Source of the DNA: an uncultured Clostridia bacterium
Lineage (GTDB): Bacteria; Bacillota; Clostridia; Oscillospirales; Acutalibacteraceae
Direction: 5' to 3'
NCBI GenBank assembly: GCA_937898195.1
Contig: CALEJD010000040.1
Location: 42,351-106,350 of the forward strand
Length of the DNA stretch: 64,000 nucleotides
The notes under the pieces: generated by a model
Databases searched by the model: none
Told to the model about the DNA's origin: nothing
Seen by the model: only the letters and a program-made list of their open reading frames with translations
Position numbers and translations under genes: made by a program
In this document: positions 1 through 8,890 of the stretch, in pieces
How the letters are laid out: each line of letters starts with the position of its first letter
Numbering within the stretch: the stretch's first letter is position 1

Positions 1-2693
1 TTGATAGACATGGCTTGGTCAATGATGGACTCAATAGGAATACCCCCACGCAGTGCAAGCGACATTAGCCTACTGATAAAGGTAAGGTTGCGCTCGCATC
101 CACCACCAGAGCCACATTCCACAAATGTCTCCATCGGTTCACCAGTAACTTCGTCAAAATCAAGGTGCATATATAACTTTCCGCAACCAGTTCTGATTGT
201 TCGTTTTGCAGAAATTAAATCGTCACTTACATCCAGAATAATACCCCTTGGAATGTCTGTTGGCGTATCGTCGTTTTCTTTGTTACTGTCAGTAGACAAA
301 ATGCCAACCCTTCTGCAACCATCCCTAAATACGGTGATGCCTTTCAGTCCAGCCTTCCACGCTTCCATATAAATTTTTTCCACTTCTTCTGGTGTGGTGT
401 CATTAGGAAGATTTATGGTCGAACTGATACTTGCGTCAACATACATCTGCCAAATGGATTGCATGTTGATTCTATCCATTGGGTGGATGGTGGAAGACGT
501 GACTACATACTTCGGTAATGCTCCGTCATCACTAATCCCCATTACTTCCATCAATTCCTTAATTGCCTTTGGGCGTTCTGTATACACCACATCTTCGCCA
601 TGGAGTGATTTAGTTGTTCTCTGCCATGACGTAGCGTAGTAAGGCTCGATGCCGCCACTTACCTGTAGCATCGTTGACAATGTGCCAGTTGGTGCAATGG
701 TAAGCAGTTGGGAGTTGCGAAGACCATCACGCATCACAAGGGCTTTGTATTTATCCATATCTTTCATTACGAAGTTGAAATATGTAGAGTCAAGCACCTT
801 CTCGTTGAACTTTGGATATTCATCGTTTTCTCTTGCAAGGTCGGATGATACTATAATGGCAGTTTTTGCGATGGTCTGCGCTACCTTCCTACATACCTTT
901 AGCGATGCTTCACTGCCATATTCAACACCAAGTTTAATTAACATATCGGCAATGCCGAATACGCCAAGCCCAATTTGCCGCCAATCTCTCACCGCTTCTC
1001 TCTGTATTTCAAGGGGATGGAGTGGCAATCCTTCATCAAGCACATCATTAAGTGCCTTAACCGCTATTGCGACAGTGTGCTGAAGTTTTTCAAAATCAAT
1101 GTGCGATTCGCTAAATGGATTGTACGGATTTACCACAAATTCAGATAGGTTGATGCTACCAAGTAGACAAGACCCACCTGCTGGCAGTGGTTCCTCTGCA
1201 CAGTTATGCACAATCATGTCGTTTGCTACGAAATTGTGATATTTTTCTACCGCAATATCATATACGTCTTCTGTTTCTGAATTCCAGCGTACTTCTTTAA
1301 CATACCAATTATTACCAACTTGCTTACCTTGGTTTTTATTTAAACGCTTCGCCTTATTTTTTTTAGGCAGAAACCTTCCGTTTCTGGAGTCCCTATTATA
1401 TTCAATAGTTCTTCCCGTGTTGGTAATTTTAGAATGTTCAGAATGACTTAACGCTTTAAGATTCCCAACTCTATTGTTAAATGTGTCTCCATCAACATGA
1501 TGAACATCTAAACCAGTAATATCTTCGTAGTATCCCAATACAAATCTATGCTCTGGCACATATTTTGTTCCACTTAAACCTACAGAAACATGACTCTCTC
1601 CCTTCATTTGACGATTCAAGCCTTTGATTTTGTCGCCCTTCTTGAGTGATTTTGCTTCTACCCACCCACGATTGGTGGTAAAAATCAAGTGGTCTGGGGT
1701 ACAAGTAATATTCCCCTTACCTGTAATTACAGTTATTGTTTGAGCGTCTTTTCGTGTACACCAAATTTTCTTTGCTCTACCAATAGTTAATTCACCATCA
1801 GAATTCATGCAATACACATCTGGTTGTAATCCTACCAAGTCCTTAATGGGTATATTGCCATCCGTGGTTTGAATTAATGTATTGCCAGATAAGCAGGGAT
1901 TTGTACCTGCGTATTCAAATTCATCATCTTCGCTCAACAAATTCCAAGCATTAATCCTATCCCAAAACAGAACTCCCGGTTCACCCATATCCCAATTATT
2001 ATACGCAAGTTTTTTAAATAACCTTCTTGCATTAACCGTTTTCGTAATGGTTTGGTTGACTTCGGGGCGTTCGTAAGACAGGGTGATATCTTCGTTTCGC
2101 TCAACCGCTTCCATGAACGCATCTGTAACACGCACAGAAATGTTAGCCGTTGTTACCTTATCCAAATCGGATTTAATATCAATGAACTCTTCGATGTCGG
2201 GATGGTCGCAAGCAATAGAAATCATAAGAGCACCCCTACGCCCATTTTGTCCAATTAGGCTTGTGGTCATTCCGTATAAATCCATAAAGGACACCGCACC
2301 AGAAGTCTCTTTTGCTGTGTTGTTGACCCTTGCTCCCTTCGGTGCAAGATTTGAAATATCAATCCCAACACCGCCACCATAAGAAAAAGTTCTTGCCAGT
2401 TTACTTGCTGTATCATAAATAGATTCAATACTATCTTGTGGGGGCGTCAATACATAGCAGTTACTGTAGGTAACTTTTATTCCTTCTTTATATAGCCCAC
2501 GATTAGCAAGAATTCTTCCACCAAAAATAAATCTCTTGGCTTCAATTTCTGAACGCACAGATTCATCGCCACCACTTACTCTGTCAAGCCATTCATCAAA
2601 TGACTCGTTATTGTGTCTATACTTCTTTTCCCAGATGTCAATGCCGATTTCGTTGTCTTTTCCGAGCCATTTTACGACTTTTTCATCAACCAT
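1..2693 (-). CDS. nrdJ: Class II ribonucleotide reductase (NrdJ), intein-containing, 3' end cut by window edge
   Basis: Adenosylcobalamin-dependent ribonucleotide reductase, which makes deoxynucleotides for phage DNA replication. I translated one continuous open frame from ATG 2693, with GGAGG 6 nt upstream, to the window edge (897 codons). Seen: the redox-cysteine region TYSNCYVLTPP (Cys79), a GGGVGIDIS loop, the NPC-AE active-site signature, GSINLSEF, TIAPTGT, and a C-terminal cysteine-rich segment (TGCGKLY, CGSGGGC) like the NrdJ/TSCPD tail. An in-frame intein occupies residues 267-497 and interrupts the active site directly before the catalytic cysteine. The length without intein (over 660 residues and incomplete) fits class II enzymes. 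The start overlaps the stop of the small upstream gene. Confidence 0.93.
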   Translation of the reverse strand, partial: MVDEKVVKWLGKDNEIGIDIWEKKYRHNNESFDEWLDRVSGGDESVRSEIEAKRFIFGGRILANRGLYKEGIKVTYSNCYVLTPPQDSIESIYDTASKLARTFSYGGGVGIDISNLAPKGARVNNTAKETSGAVSFMDLYGMTTSLIGQNGRRGALMISIACDHPDIEEFIDIKSDLDKVTTANISVRVTDAFMEAVERNEDITLSYERPEVNQTITKTVNARRLFKKLAYNNWDMGEPGVLFWDRINAWNLLSEDDEFEYAGTNPCLSGNTLIQTTDGNIPIKDLVGLQPDVYCMNSDGELTIGRAKKIWCTRKDAQTITVITGKGNITCTPDHLIFTTNRGWVEAKSLKKGDKIKGLNRQMKGESHVSVGLSGTKYVPEHRFVLGYYEDITGLDVHHVDGDTFNNRVGNLKALSHSEHSKITNTGRTIEYNRDSRNGRFLPKKNKAKRLNKNQGKQVGNNWYVKEVRWNSETEDVYDIAVEKYHNFVANDMIVHNCAEEPLPAGGSCLLGSINLSEFVVNPYNPFSESHIDFEKLQHTVAIAVKALNDVLDEGLPLHPLEIQREAVRDWRQIGLGVFGIADMLIKLGVEYGSEASLKVCRKVAQTIAKTAIIVSSDLARENDEYPKFNEKVLDSTYFNFVMKDMDKYKALVMRDGLRNSQLLTIAPTGTLSTMLQVSGGIEPYYATSWQRTTKSLHGEDVVYTERPKAIKELMEVMGISDDGALPKYVVTSSTIHPMDRINMQSIWQMYVDASISSTINLPNDTTPEEVEKIYMEAWKAGLKGITVFRDGCRRVGILSTDSNKENDDTPTDIPRGIILDVSDDLISAKRTIRTGCGKLYMHLDFDEVTGEPMETFVECGSGGGCERNLTFISRLMSLALRGGIPIESIIDQAMSI
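1203..1895 (-). other. HNH-type intein inside NrdJ (231 residues)
   Basis: Self-splicing protein intron in frame in the reductase. It starts with Cys (CLSGNTLIQTTDG, block A) and has block B with TPDH. It ends in the block F/G pattern (VYDIAVEKYHNFVAND, then IVHN followed by Cys). Between the splicing blocks lies HHVDGDTFNNRVGNLKAL, an HNH homing-endonuclease motif. The N-extein ends AGTNP and the C-extein starts CAEEPLP, so the +1 residue needed for splicing is also the reductase's thiyl-radical cysteine; without splicing the enzyme should be dead. All splice residues are present, so it looks active. Confidence 0.92.
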
Positions 2694-2853
2694 GCAATCC
2701 TCCTACTACATAAAATCCAATTCCAGAAAACGTCATCAACAGTGCCGTAATTCCACAAGGAACATAGTATTCCTTATACTCATTATACAACACATCAATG
2801 GCGCACTGAATAGCCAAAAAAGTCATAAGTGCTCCAATGTTCATAAGTACCAT
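2686..2853 (-). CDS. Small hydrophobic protein (55 aa)
   Basis: Short gene with an AAGGAGAAG ribosome binding site. The protein has two hydrophobic stretches (MNIGALMTFLAI and ITALLMTFSGIGFYVVGG) separated by a charged loop, so it is probably a two-helix membrane protein. Its stop overlaps the nrdJ start by 8 nt, implying coupled translation. Function unknown. Confidence 0.6.
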   Translation of the reverse strand: MVLMNIGALMTFLAIQCAIDVLYNEYKEYYVPCGITALLMTFSGIGFYVVGGLHG

Positions 2854-2915
2854 TTTGTCTTCTCCTTTTGTTTCTTTTGTTACGTTACTTTCTATTATTT
2901 CTTTTGACTACTTAT

Positions 2916-2944
2916 ATTATACCACTTATATATTATTCTGTCAA
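2916..2944 (-). promoter_or_regulatory. Sigma-A-type promoter for the nrdJ unit
   Basis: On the minus strand TTGACA and TATAAT are separated by exactly 17 bp, with TGG directly before the -10. It lies over the 3' end of the helicase gene and points into the small membrane gene and nrdJ. Confidence 0.85.
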
Positions 2945-5182
2945 GGCTAAAAACTCATATAGCCTTGTATTTCTATTATCATCACCAGTTCTGCTAATGG
3001 CTTCCCTAATTACATTTGGGTCGCCAATTTCAATTAATCTATCTGTCATTCTCGTTTGACTTGTATAAAGCAGTTGCCTATTCCATACACGCTCATGCGC
3101 ACCAATAATGACATTGATAATATATCTACATTGACTACCTTGGAACTTATAGGGATTTGAACTATACGAAAGATGTAGGTTATTAATATCTTTAGTGGTA
3201 TAAATGAAGTTTTCGCCTTCAATTTCTACCACTAACATATTGCCGTTGACCACACCACTTTCTTTTCTCGCATCAATTACCTTTCCTACTTGACCATTAT
3301 ATACGGCACTTTTTTTCGCATCGTCGAGTGAAAAAGAATCGTCCCAAGAAATCTCTTCATATCCATCAAGTGTAACGGCATTATAATTGTTCTTAACATT
3401 CATTACAAGGTCGCCTTTGTGAATTAAAACCGTAGTGTCGTTGTGCTTCGTCTTCATTTCAATATCACCACGACCAAGCGGATTAATTTCGGCTTGGATA
3501 AGATTGTTTAGTTTAATTGTTCCGTAGGCTCCAATATTGTATGGCACGAGAAGCATAATGTCTTTAGGACTAACTCCATCTTCTACAAGACACATATATA
3601 CATCAACAATTTGTTCAATATCACCATTAAATGGGATGAACGTATAGTCACCTTTTTCTCCCATAGTAATTGGCTTACCATCTTCGACTTGTTCTTTGGT
3701 CAAATACATCTTCCCTTGTCTGGTTAATGCAGATACATAACTCGCACCACCTTCTTCAAATCGAAAACATTTTGTTAGGGTATACTTTGGAATCATGCCG
3801 CTTCTACCCATATCTTTGAATATCCTACCAAGACCAATAGAAGGTATTTGTGCAGAATCTCCAACAAATACATACCTATGTGATTGGTAGTTGTCGCCTA
3901 CAGCATAAAATATCATTTGGAGAAGTGACACGGACAACATAGATGATTCATCAATGATAATTGCGTCTACATCGACAAGCCCGCTACCCATAACCGCTCT
4001 ATGGATTGTGCTTGCAGGTCTGCCAGTTTGTTCTGATAATCTGCTTGCGGCTTTTCCAGTTGGAGACATCATACAGTATGTCATATCGTTATCTTCAATC
4101 ATTTGAATCAATGCCATTAATGACGATGTTTTTCCTGTGCCACTTGGGGCATCAAGCATGATAATATTATGCTCACAGAATCCACGCAATACGTTCTTTT
4201 GTTCCTGCGTTAGTTCCCCATCTTTAATTTTAGTGTACTTCTTAAAATCCCAATCGGTAAGTGGAGTTGAAGCCACACGGATTTCTTTTATAGTTTCTGC
4301 ACAAAACAATTCCGCACGATATGTCGATTCTCTTTGAATTATATTTTTATCTTCTTCGTAATGAATCAATTCAGAATCTATTGCAACATCTTTAATCAGT
4401 GGGAGAATGTCTGCGTCAATACTATAGATATAATCACCAAGTCGCACAGCGTCTACATAAGTTGAGCCGTCTTCTTCAAACCTTTGAATAGCATAATCCA
4501 ACATATATTCAATGCGCCTATTTGACTCTTTTAGGGTTTTGTCGTGGCTTAATATGCAAACATCTGCACTACGAAATCCACGATGACATACAGATATGAG
4601 TGCATAATATGGGTCGTCATATATAAGTTCAATAGCATTTTCCATATCTCCGCACTCGTTCATAAGGTTGTTGCACTCTTCTACCGATAGAGCGAATGGC
4701 TCACATTTTTTACGAAGAAGGAACGTATTATATTTTCTCCCAACCTTTCGTACATATTGTTCAAATCTTTTGTTGGATACGTTATAGATTTTATCTACAT
4801 CAATCTTATCCTTGTTGCCGCTTAAAATAAGACGAACAAAATCTGGATACGCATCATGCACATATTGCGCTTGACTCTCCGACATAATTTCTGTCAGAAG
4901 TTCGTAATCCATATCGTTGGTAATATCCTTAATGTCATCAAAAGATAGCGCAGGAATATCCACCAATAGATACGTTGTGCCGTATTGCGTTGGCGGTAGT
5001 TCCTTTAACTCCAATTCATATTTTTTATTTACCGTCAGTCGATGCTGTGTGTCCTTCACAGCAATGGTATGGTAGCGTGGATTGATGGCAAGATTATCGT
5101 ACTCACCAATAGGTATACATGCTATGAGTTGAAATTTATCATTCCGATGTATTGTTCTTATTGCTTCACAGTTTACTATCAT
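2933..5182 (-). CDS. RecD2-like SF1B DNA helicase
   Basis: Superfamily 1B helicase, probably a 5'-3' DNA translocase in phage replication or recombination. Seen: Walker A DAPSGTGKTSS near residues 345-355, motif Ia SPTGKAASRL, Walker B IIIDESSM, motif III FVGDSAQIPSIG, and a C-terminal motif VI region (KFQGSQCRYII then LYTSQTRM). The 300 residues before Walker A resemble the N-terminal part of RecD2/TraA-type proteins only loosely. The start ATG overlaps the stop of the upstream gene by 4 nt. It is not part of a RecBCD set here. Confidence 0.88.
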   Translation of the reverse strand: MIVNCEAIRTIHRNDKFQLIACIPIGEYDNLAINPRYHTIAVKDTQHRLTVNKKYELELKELPPTQYGTTYLLVDIPALSFDDIKDITNDMDYELLTEIMSESQAQYVHDAYPDFVRLILSGNKDKIDVDKIYNVSNKRFEQYVRKVGRKYNTFLLRKKCEPFALSVEECNNLMNECGDMENAIELIYDDPYYALISVCHRGFRSADVCILSHDKTLKESNRRIEYMLDYAIQRFEEDGSTYVDAVRLGDYIYSIDADILPLIKDVAIDSELIHYEEDKNIIQRESTYRAELFCAETIKEIRVASTPLTDWDFKKYTKIKDGELTQEQKNVLRGFCEHNIIMLDAPSGTGKTSSLMALIQMIEDNDMTYCMMSPTGKAASRLSEQTGRPASTIHRAVMGSGLVDVDAIIIDESSMLSVSLLQMIFYAVGDNYQSHRYVFVGDSAQIPSIGLGRIFKDMGRSGMIPKYTLTKCFRFEEGGASYVSALTRQGKMYLTKEQVEDGKPITMGEKGDYTFIPFNGDIEQIVDVYMCLVEDGVSPKDIMLLVPYNIGAYGTIKLNNLIQAEINPLGRGDIEMKTKHNDTTVLIHKGDLVMNVKNNYNAVTLDGYEEISWDDSFSLDDAKKSAVYNGQVGKVIDARKESGVVNGNMLVVEIEGENFIYTTKDINNLHLSYSSNPYKFQGSQCRYIINVIIGAHERVWNRQLLYTSQTRMTDRLIEIGDPNVIREAISRTGDDNRNTRLYEFLALTE

Positions 5183-5478
5183 TCTTCTTCCAATTCAGTT
5201 AGTTTATAGTCGCACCACGCACTAATCCAATTTTCCACTGCTTCGCTTGGATGCTCGTTTACCCACCGCATACCAATAGAACGAAGTTCAAAACACGGCT
5301 CTTTGTCATCGTAGATTAAATTTGCTACGGAATAACAATATTCTTTTGGTTCGTCATATTCATTCTTTGTCCATTTAACAACATCAAATTGAATTGGTGT
5401 ATTTTCTGGCGACTCTCCAAAGTAGTTAATATCACGAATTTGAAATCCGTGGAATCTATCTGTATACTCTCTCAACAT
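5179..5478 (-). CDS. Hypothetical protein (99 aa)
   Basis: Tightly packed gene of unknown function with GGTGGGATGA before its ATG, overlapping its upstream neighbour by 7 nt and the helicase start by 4 nt. The protein is acidic and tryptophan-rich (WTKNEYDEP, ENWISAWCDYKL). No motif recognised. Confidence 0.7.
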   Translation of the reverse strand: MLREYTDRFHGFQIRDINYFGESPENTPIQFDVVKWTKNEYDEPKEYCYSVANLIYDDKEPCFELRSIGMRWVNEHPSEAVENWISAWCDYKLTELEEE

Positions 5479-5798
5479 TCATCCCACCTTTCGTAATAAT
5501 CATATTCTTCCGGGTTCCAAAATTTCTCCATCCAATTTTCAATTTCTTCGATGTTCTCCCATCCATTGAGCCATGTGATGTTTATGGCGTTGTGAGTCCC
5601 CTTCTGGTAGAGTTGAGTCTCCGCTTCATATCGTGGTTCATCGAAGTGTTTGTGTATACACTTTTTTACATCAATATAATACTTCTTTCCAACATTGTCA
5701 TCAAATCGCTTCTGGAAAAGCGTTTCTACAAAATCTCCCCAGATAGAGGGTGGTGTAAATTTTTTATATCCAGCGTTGATTAATTTTTCATCATTCAT
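5472..5798 (-). CDS. Hypothetical protein (108 aa)
   Basis: Unknown function. A GGAG ribosome binding site precedes ATG 5798. The protein is rich in aromatic and charged residues, with a C-terminal EEIENWMEKFWNPEEYDYYERW stretch read as two adjoining acidic segments. It may act with the next gene, with which it overlaps. No family recognised. Confidence 0.7.
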   Translation of the reverse strand: MNDEKLINAGYKKFTPPSIWGDFVETLFQKRFDDNVGKKYYIDVKKCIHKHFDEPRYEAETQLYQKGTHNAINITWLNGWENIEEIENWMEKFWNPEEYDYYERWDEC

Positions 5799-5800
5799 AA

Positions 5801-5992
5801 CTATTCTCCAATCTTTTGGTTTATCAGATTCTTATAAGCAAGAATCATAGCGTAGCCACCACGCAAGTTTTCTTCTTGAATGATTCTAAATGTCTCTCTG
5901 ATTAATTCGGTCAACGCATCTACTCTTCCTTTAACATATCCATGCTTATATGCTTCAGTTCCTTCATATGAATGTTTTGCTCTATCTGCCAT
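5801..5992 (-). CDS. Hypothetical helical protein (63 aa)
   Basis: Small, mostly helical protein. It has GGAG 8 nt before ATG 5992 and overlaps the upstream gene's 3' end by 11 nt. No motif recognised. Confidence 0.65.
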   Translation of the reverse strand: MADRAKHSYEGTEAYKHGYVKGRVDALTELIRETFRIIQEENLRGGYAMILAYKNLINQKIGE

Positions 5993-6521
5993 GTAAATAT
6001 CTCCAATCTCTATATTTATATTTTATATCTCTAAACCATGTCTTAATTCTAAACCAAGGCGTTCCATAATAATCAATAATATGCGTCTTCTTGTAGTAAC
6101 CGATATCTACGCCATAACCAAACGCCACCTTATATTTGTGTCCACGATATTTCATTTTGCAGATGTAATAGTTGTGCCCACGTCTTTTCTTGACCTTGAT
6201 ATCGCAAAGGTCATCGCCAACATAGAACCAATCGTGCCAATATTTCCACTTGACGAATTTTTCACAGCCGAAGTATACTCTACCTTCGTCTCCCTTATGC
6301 CACGGAAATTCCTTGCAATAAATAGTCATGACATACTTATAGAATCCAATGGTCAAATCTTCGTCACCAATATATGCGAATTGGTTGTTGTTGAGTCTCC
6401 CGCAATACAGTTCTTCGTCTTTGTCAGACCATCCAACCATCTTCTCCATATCTTCAAACATTTCGGTCTGAATCAGTTTGCCATCCTTCCATGCGATGGC
6501 TCCATAGTCAATCATAGCCAT
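5982..6521 (-). CDS. Hypothetical protein (179 aa), aromatic-rich
   Basis: First gene after the promoter at 6546-6574. The protein is unusually rich in Tyr, Trp and Lys, especially in the C-terminal half (KKRRGHNYYICKMKYRGHKY), giving a basic C-terminus. Similar proteins of unknown function are, to my recollection, common in Firmicutes phages. No catalytic motif seen. Confidence 0.7.
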   Translation of the reverse strand: MAMIDYGAIAWKDGKLIQTEMFEDMEKMVGWSDKDEELYCGRLNNNQFAYIGDEDLTIGFYKYVMTIYCKEFPWHKGDEGRVYFGCEKFVKWKYWHDWFYVGDDLCDIKVKKRRGHNYYICKMKYRGHKYKVAFGYGVDIGYYKKTHIIDYYGTPWFRIKTWFRDIKYKYRDWRYLHGR

Positions 6522-6545
6522 TTCTTTTATCTCCTTTCTTTATAT

Positions 6546-6574
6546 ATTATACCACATATATAAAGAAAAGTCAA
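6546..6574 (-). promoter_or_regulatory. Sigma-A-type promoter
   Basis: TTGACT, 17 bp, TATAAT on the minus strand with TGG before the -10. It drives the 6.5-2.9 kb gene run. Confidence 0.85.
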
Positions 6575-6576
6575 TA

Positions 6577-6762
6577 TTAATTTGACTTACTTCTTAATTC
6601 ATCCAATATTTTCTGCGCAATCCTTCGGTCTATCTCATTGATGTCTTCGCTATTAGCCAATAGTTGCAAGCCGTGCTTTATATTCATCAATTCAGTTATG
6701 TTTGTTTCCATTCGTGCACCACTGATGTACTCACCATCATGGTATATAAACTTGAACTTCAT
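6577..6762 (-). CDS. Hypothetical protein (61 aa)
   Basis: Small protein (MKFKFIYHDGEYISGARMET at the N-terminus, helical C-terminus ending RSKSN). Its stop abuts the -35 of the next promoter, so it is the last gene of the 10.7-6.6 kb unit. Function unknown. Confidence 0.6.
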   Translation of the reverse strand: MKFKFIYHDGEYISGARMETNITELMNIKHGLQLLANSEDINEIDRRIAQKILDELRSKSN

Positions 6763-6830
6763 TTAATTACCTATCTATTTCCATCAACTTTCACATCTGA
6801 AACTGTTTTTTCCTATCATTTTTTCTATAC

Positions 6831-7094
6831 TCATTCTTCCCTCCGTTCTCCGTGGTGGCAGAAGCCTTGTATGTACACTGCCCTGTCCATTTCATCGCAG
6901 TATACCGACTCCGGCACAAGGGATTCGCTTGCGTTTTTGCAATCCTTACACCTAACCACTTCCCGGAGAGGGCACCAATCTGGTTTTGCGTCACTGTCCT
7001 CTTTTTGTAGTTCTTCGACCATGCAGAATCCACAAACATCGAACTTGCAATAATAGCAAGTCTTCGGCATTGGCATATCAATCAGTATTGCCAT
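6831..7094 (-). CDS. Cysteine-rich zinc-binding protein, CPLREV type (87 aa)
   Basis: Starts MAILIDMPMPKTCYYC after GGGGAGTAAGTG, so I chose the second methionine of the longer frame. At least eight cysteines are arranged as CxxC-type pairs around WCPLREVVRCKDCKN. The 19795-20100 protein shares MAILIDM.MP.TC and CPLREV and is a paralogue. Function unknown; likely a structural zinc site. Confidence 0.7.
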   Translation of the reverse strand: MAILIDMPMPKTCYYCKFDVCGFCMVEELQKEDSDAKPDWCPLREVVRCKDCKNASESLVPESVYCDEMDRAVYIQGFCHHGERREE

Positions 7095-7422
7095 CACTTA
7101 CTCCCCTCGTCCTTGCTCCCACAATCTTGCATCCACACTGTGGGCAATACTTACTTCCTGCCCAGTTCATCGGATTGCTACCTATGCCTTTGTCTGCAAT
7201 ACCTATATGTGTTGCAACGTATCCGCACTCGGAACATCGCCACGCAGGAATGTTCCAGTCCATGCCGTTCGGGTCATACTCCCACTCGCCTTTAGGTCTA
7301 TCGCCATAATCTCCGTAAGCAAAATATTCAATGATATCCGTTATTTTTGGCTCAAATATCTTTGGCATCATTGGATGTCTTCTTAATTCCACTAATTCGC
7401 CTATCATTCCTTCATACGTCAT
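7078..7422 (-). CDS. Zinc-ribbon protein (114 aa)
   Basis: Member of the array of small zinc-ribbon proteins in this region. It has a GEWEYD-type linker followed by CSECGYVATH and then CPQCGCKIVG, i.e. a four-cysteine ribbon at the C-terminus. It starts after AGAGGTAAAAAAC and overlaps the downstream start by 17 nt. Confidence 0.7.
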   Translation of the reverse strand: MTYEGMIGELVELRRHPMMPKIFEPKITDIIEYFAYGDYGDRPKGEWEYDPNGMDWNIPAWRCSECGYVATHIGIADKGIGSNPMNWAGSKYCPQCGCKIVGARTRGVSDGNTD

Positions 7423-7660
7423 GTTTTTTACCTCTCATATCAGCACCGCAGTTGGGGCAGAAATTTGCCGTGTACGAACTCGTTATTTTTTTGCAATTCG
7501 TACAGCGGTAATCTTCATTAACAGTAATTTGCCACTCCCCCTTTGGTGGCTGTTCTCGCACGTCTGCCTTGAATTGTGCTTCTACTCCAGTTTTCCAACC
7601 TTTTATAAATGCTTCAGAATAATATCCTTCGTTATCAATATTTAATCGTAGTTTTTTCAC
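7412..7660 (-). CDS. Zinc-ribbon protein with MRGK tail (82 aa)
   Basis: GTG 7660 was chosen because AGAGGTG lies at the right distance; an upstream GTG lacks one. The C-terminus has CTNCKKI followed by CPNCGADMRG, the ribbon shared by the local family. The middle PPKGEWQITV linker is also shared. Function unknown. Confidence 0.65.
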   Translation of the reverse strand: MKKLRLNIDNEGYYSEAFIKGWKTGVEAQFKADVREQPPKGEWQITVNEDYRCTNCKKITSSYTANFCPNCGADMRGKKHDV

Positions 7661-7661
7661 T

Positions 7662-7961
7662 TTATTTTTCACCTCTCATATATGCTCCGCAGTTGGGGCA
7701 GTATTTGAATTCTGATAACTCCATGCTCCCACACTCGGAACAGGTGTATGTTGTTATTAGGCATAACTCATCTGCATATCCTTTGTTCCACTCCCCTTGC
7801 GGTCTATTTATGTCAATTGTTGGTGCTTCATCAATTTCCATCATTAATGACACAACTATATCTGTTTCAAAAGGGTACTCTTTTTCCTCTCTTCCACAAG
7901 GGTCGGAAGGCATCCACTCAAGCACCTTGCGTTTCAATGCAGTTGCATCAATCAATCTCAT
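7662..7961 (-). CDS. Zinc-ribbon protein, MRLIDA type (99 aa)
   Basis: Begins MRLIDATALKRKVLEWM, has a DEAPTIDINRPQGEW linker, and ends CSECGSMELSEFKYCPNC then MRGEK. This layout (short helical head, PxGEW linker, four-cysteine ribbon) is common among small proteins of gut Firmicutes phages; the role is unknown. The start overlaps the upstream stop by 4 nt. Confidence 0.75.
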   Translation of the reverse strand: MRLIDATALKRKVLEWMPSDPCGREEKEYPFETDIVVSLMMEIDEAPTIDINRPQGEWNKGYADELCLITTYTCSECGSMELSEFKYCPNCGAYMRGEK

Positions 7962-8455
7962 TCATCCTCACCGCCTCTCATCTTCGCTCCGCACTCTGTA
8001 CACCAATTCCTTGCATCCGCAAAGTCAAAAACCTCTCCGCACTTTGAACATCTGACAGCATCAACATCGTCTGGGTATGTTGCCGTTTCCCATTCAATGT
8101 GTGTATTTGGGAAATCGACATCATTAGTCCTGTAAACTTTCTTTACAGGAATCCACACACCACTCTCTCGCTCGTTCTTGCCTTTTGTGTAGCCATACAA
8201 AAGCATTTCCTTGCAATCTTCTTTTGCTCTCTGTGTTAGTTCTCCACCATCTGCTTCTGCATAGTATTCCCACACATCATCTGCTTCTGCTGATAGCCAT
8301 TCTCTAAACTTGACATACATATCCTCTCGCTCTGACGGGATAGACATAAGGATTTTTACGGCACTCTTTGTGTCAACGTAACCATAAGCACCGTCTTGAT
8401 TTGCTTCTTTGACTATCGCTTCTATCGCCGCCTGTCTGCTGATTAAGTCACTCAT
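7958..8455 (-). CDS. ISRQAAIEAI-type zinc-ribbon protein (165 aa)
   Basis: Head motif LISRQAAIEAIVKEA, then a charged helical middle, then CSKCGEVFDFADARNWC and TECGAKMRGGEDE at the C-terminus. The ISRQ head also occurs in the proteins at 10082-10693 and 20102-20761. Unknown function; belongs to the local tail-sharing family. Confidence 0.75.
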   Translation of the reverse strand: MSDLISRQAAIEAIVKEANQDGAYGYVDTKSAVKILMSIPSEREDMYVKFREWLSAEADDVWEYYAEADGGELTQRAKEDCKEMLLYGYTKGKNERESGVWIPVKKVYRTNDVDFPNTHIEWETATYPDDVDAVRCSKCGEVFDFADARNWCTECGAKMRGGEDE

Positions 8456-8698
8456 TTACTCACCTCTCATCTTCGCTCCGCAGTTCGGGCAGTAGTTGTC
8501 CACAATCCTAATGGCATGACAAACTGAACATTCTCCATGAACGTGTCCTTCCACGGTGTTTGGAATGAGTTCTTCGTGTAGCCACTCGCCACTCTCTCGC
8601 TCTGCATCCAATGCTTGTATTGCCATGTCAATAGCTTCGTCATATTCATCATCACACATTAGCTCACGAAGCAAGTCTTTTGCTTTTTCCCTTGTCAT
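8456..8698 (-). CDS. Zinc-ribbon protein, MTREKA type (80 aa)
   Basis: Head MTREKAKDLLRELM and EAIDMAIQALDAERES, linker GEWLHE, then CSVCHAIRIVDNYCPNC and MRGE. The head resembles that of the gene at 8887-9144 (MTREEAIKEML, AIDMAIEALSAE), so the two are paralogues. Confidence 0.75.
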   Translation of the reverse strand: MTREKAKDLLRELMCDDEYDEAIDMAIQALDAERESGEWLHEELIPNTVEGHVHGECSVCHAIRIVDNYCPNCGAKMRGE

Positions 8699-8701
8699 TA
8701 T

Positions 8702-8890
8702 TTATCCTTTCAATATGTCCTTCTCTGCTATCCCCTCTACGTGTTGTTTGTTGCTTTGACCATCTTCAACAAAAAAGCAATCTTTAATGATTAAACCGTA
8801 GGTTATTCCGTGGTCTTTATCAATGCAGATGTGCTCTATCTCTGCCTTTACTAATACACTCTCTCCGACTTCAAACTTTGTTGTAATCAC
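8702..8890 (-). CDS. Hypothetical beta-rich protein (62 aa)
   Basis: I chose GTG 8890 because it overlaps the upstream TGA as GTGA; a longer ATG start at 8920 would overlap by 34 nt. VLVKAEIEHICIDKD and YGLIIKDCFFVEDGQ suggest a small beta barrel. Function unknown. Confidence 0.55.
   Translation of the reverse strand: MITTKFEVGESVLVKAEIEHICIDKDHGITYGLIIKDCFFVEDGQSNKQHVEGIAEKDILKG

Noticed and set aside
1..2382. Plus-strand open frames opposite nrdJ
   Set aside because: They are mirror frames of a clear, continuous reductase-intein gene on the minus strand and lack ribosome binding sites.
6791..7081. 96-aa minus-strand frame
   Set aside because: Overlaps the cysteine-rich 87-aa gene in another frame, has no ribosome binding site and no family features.
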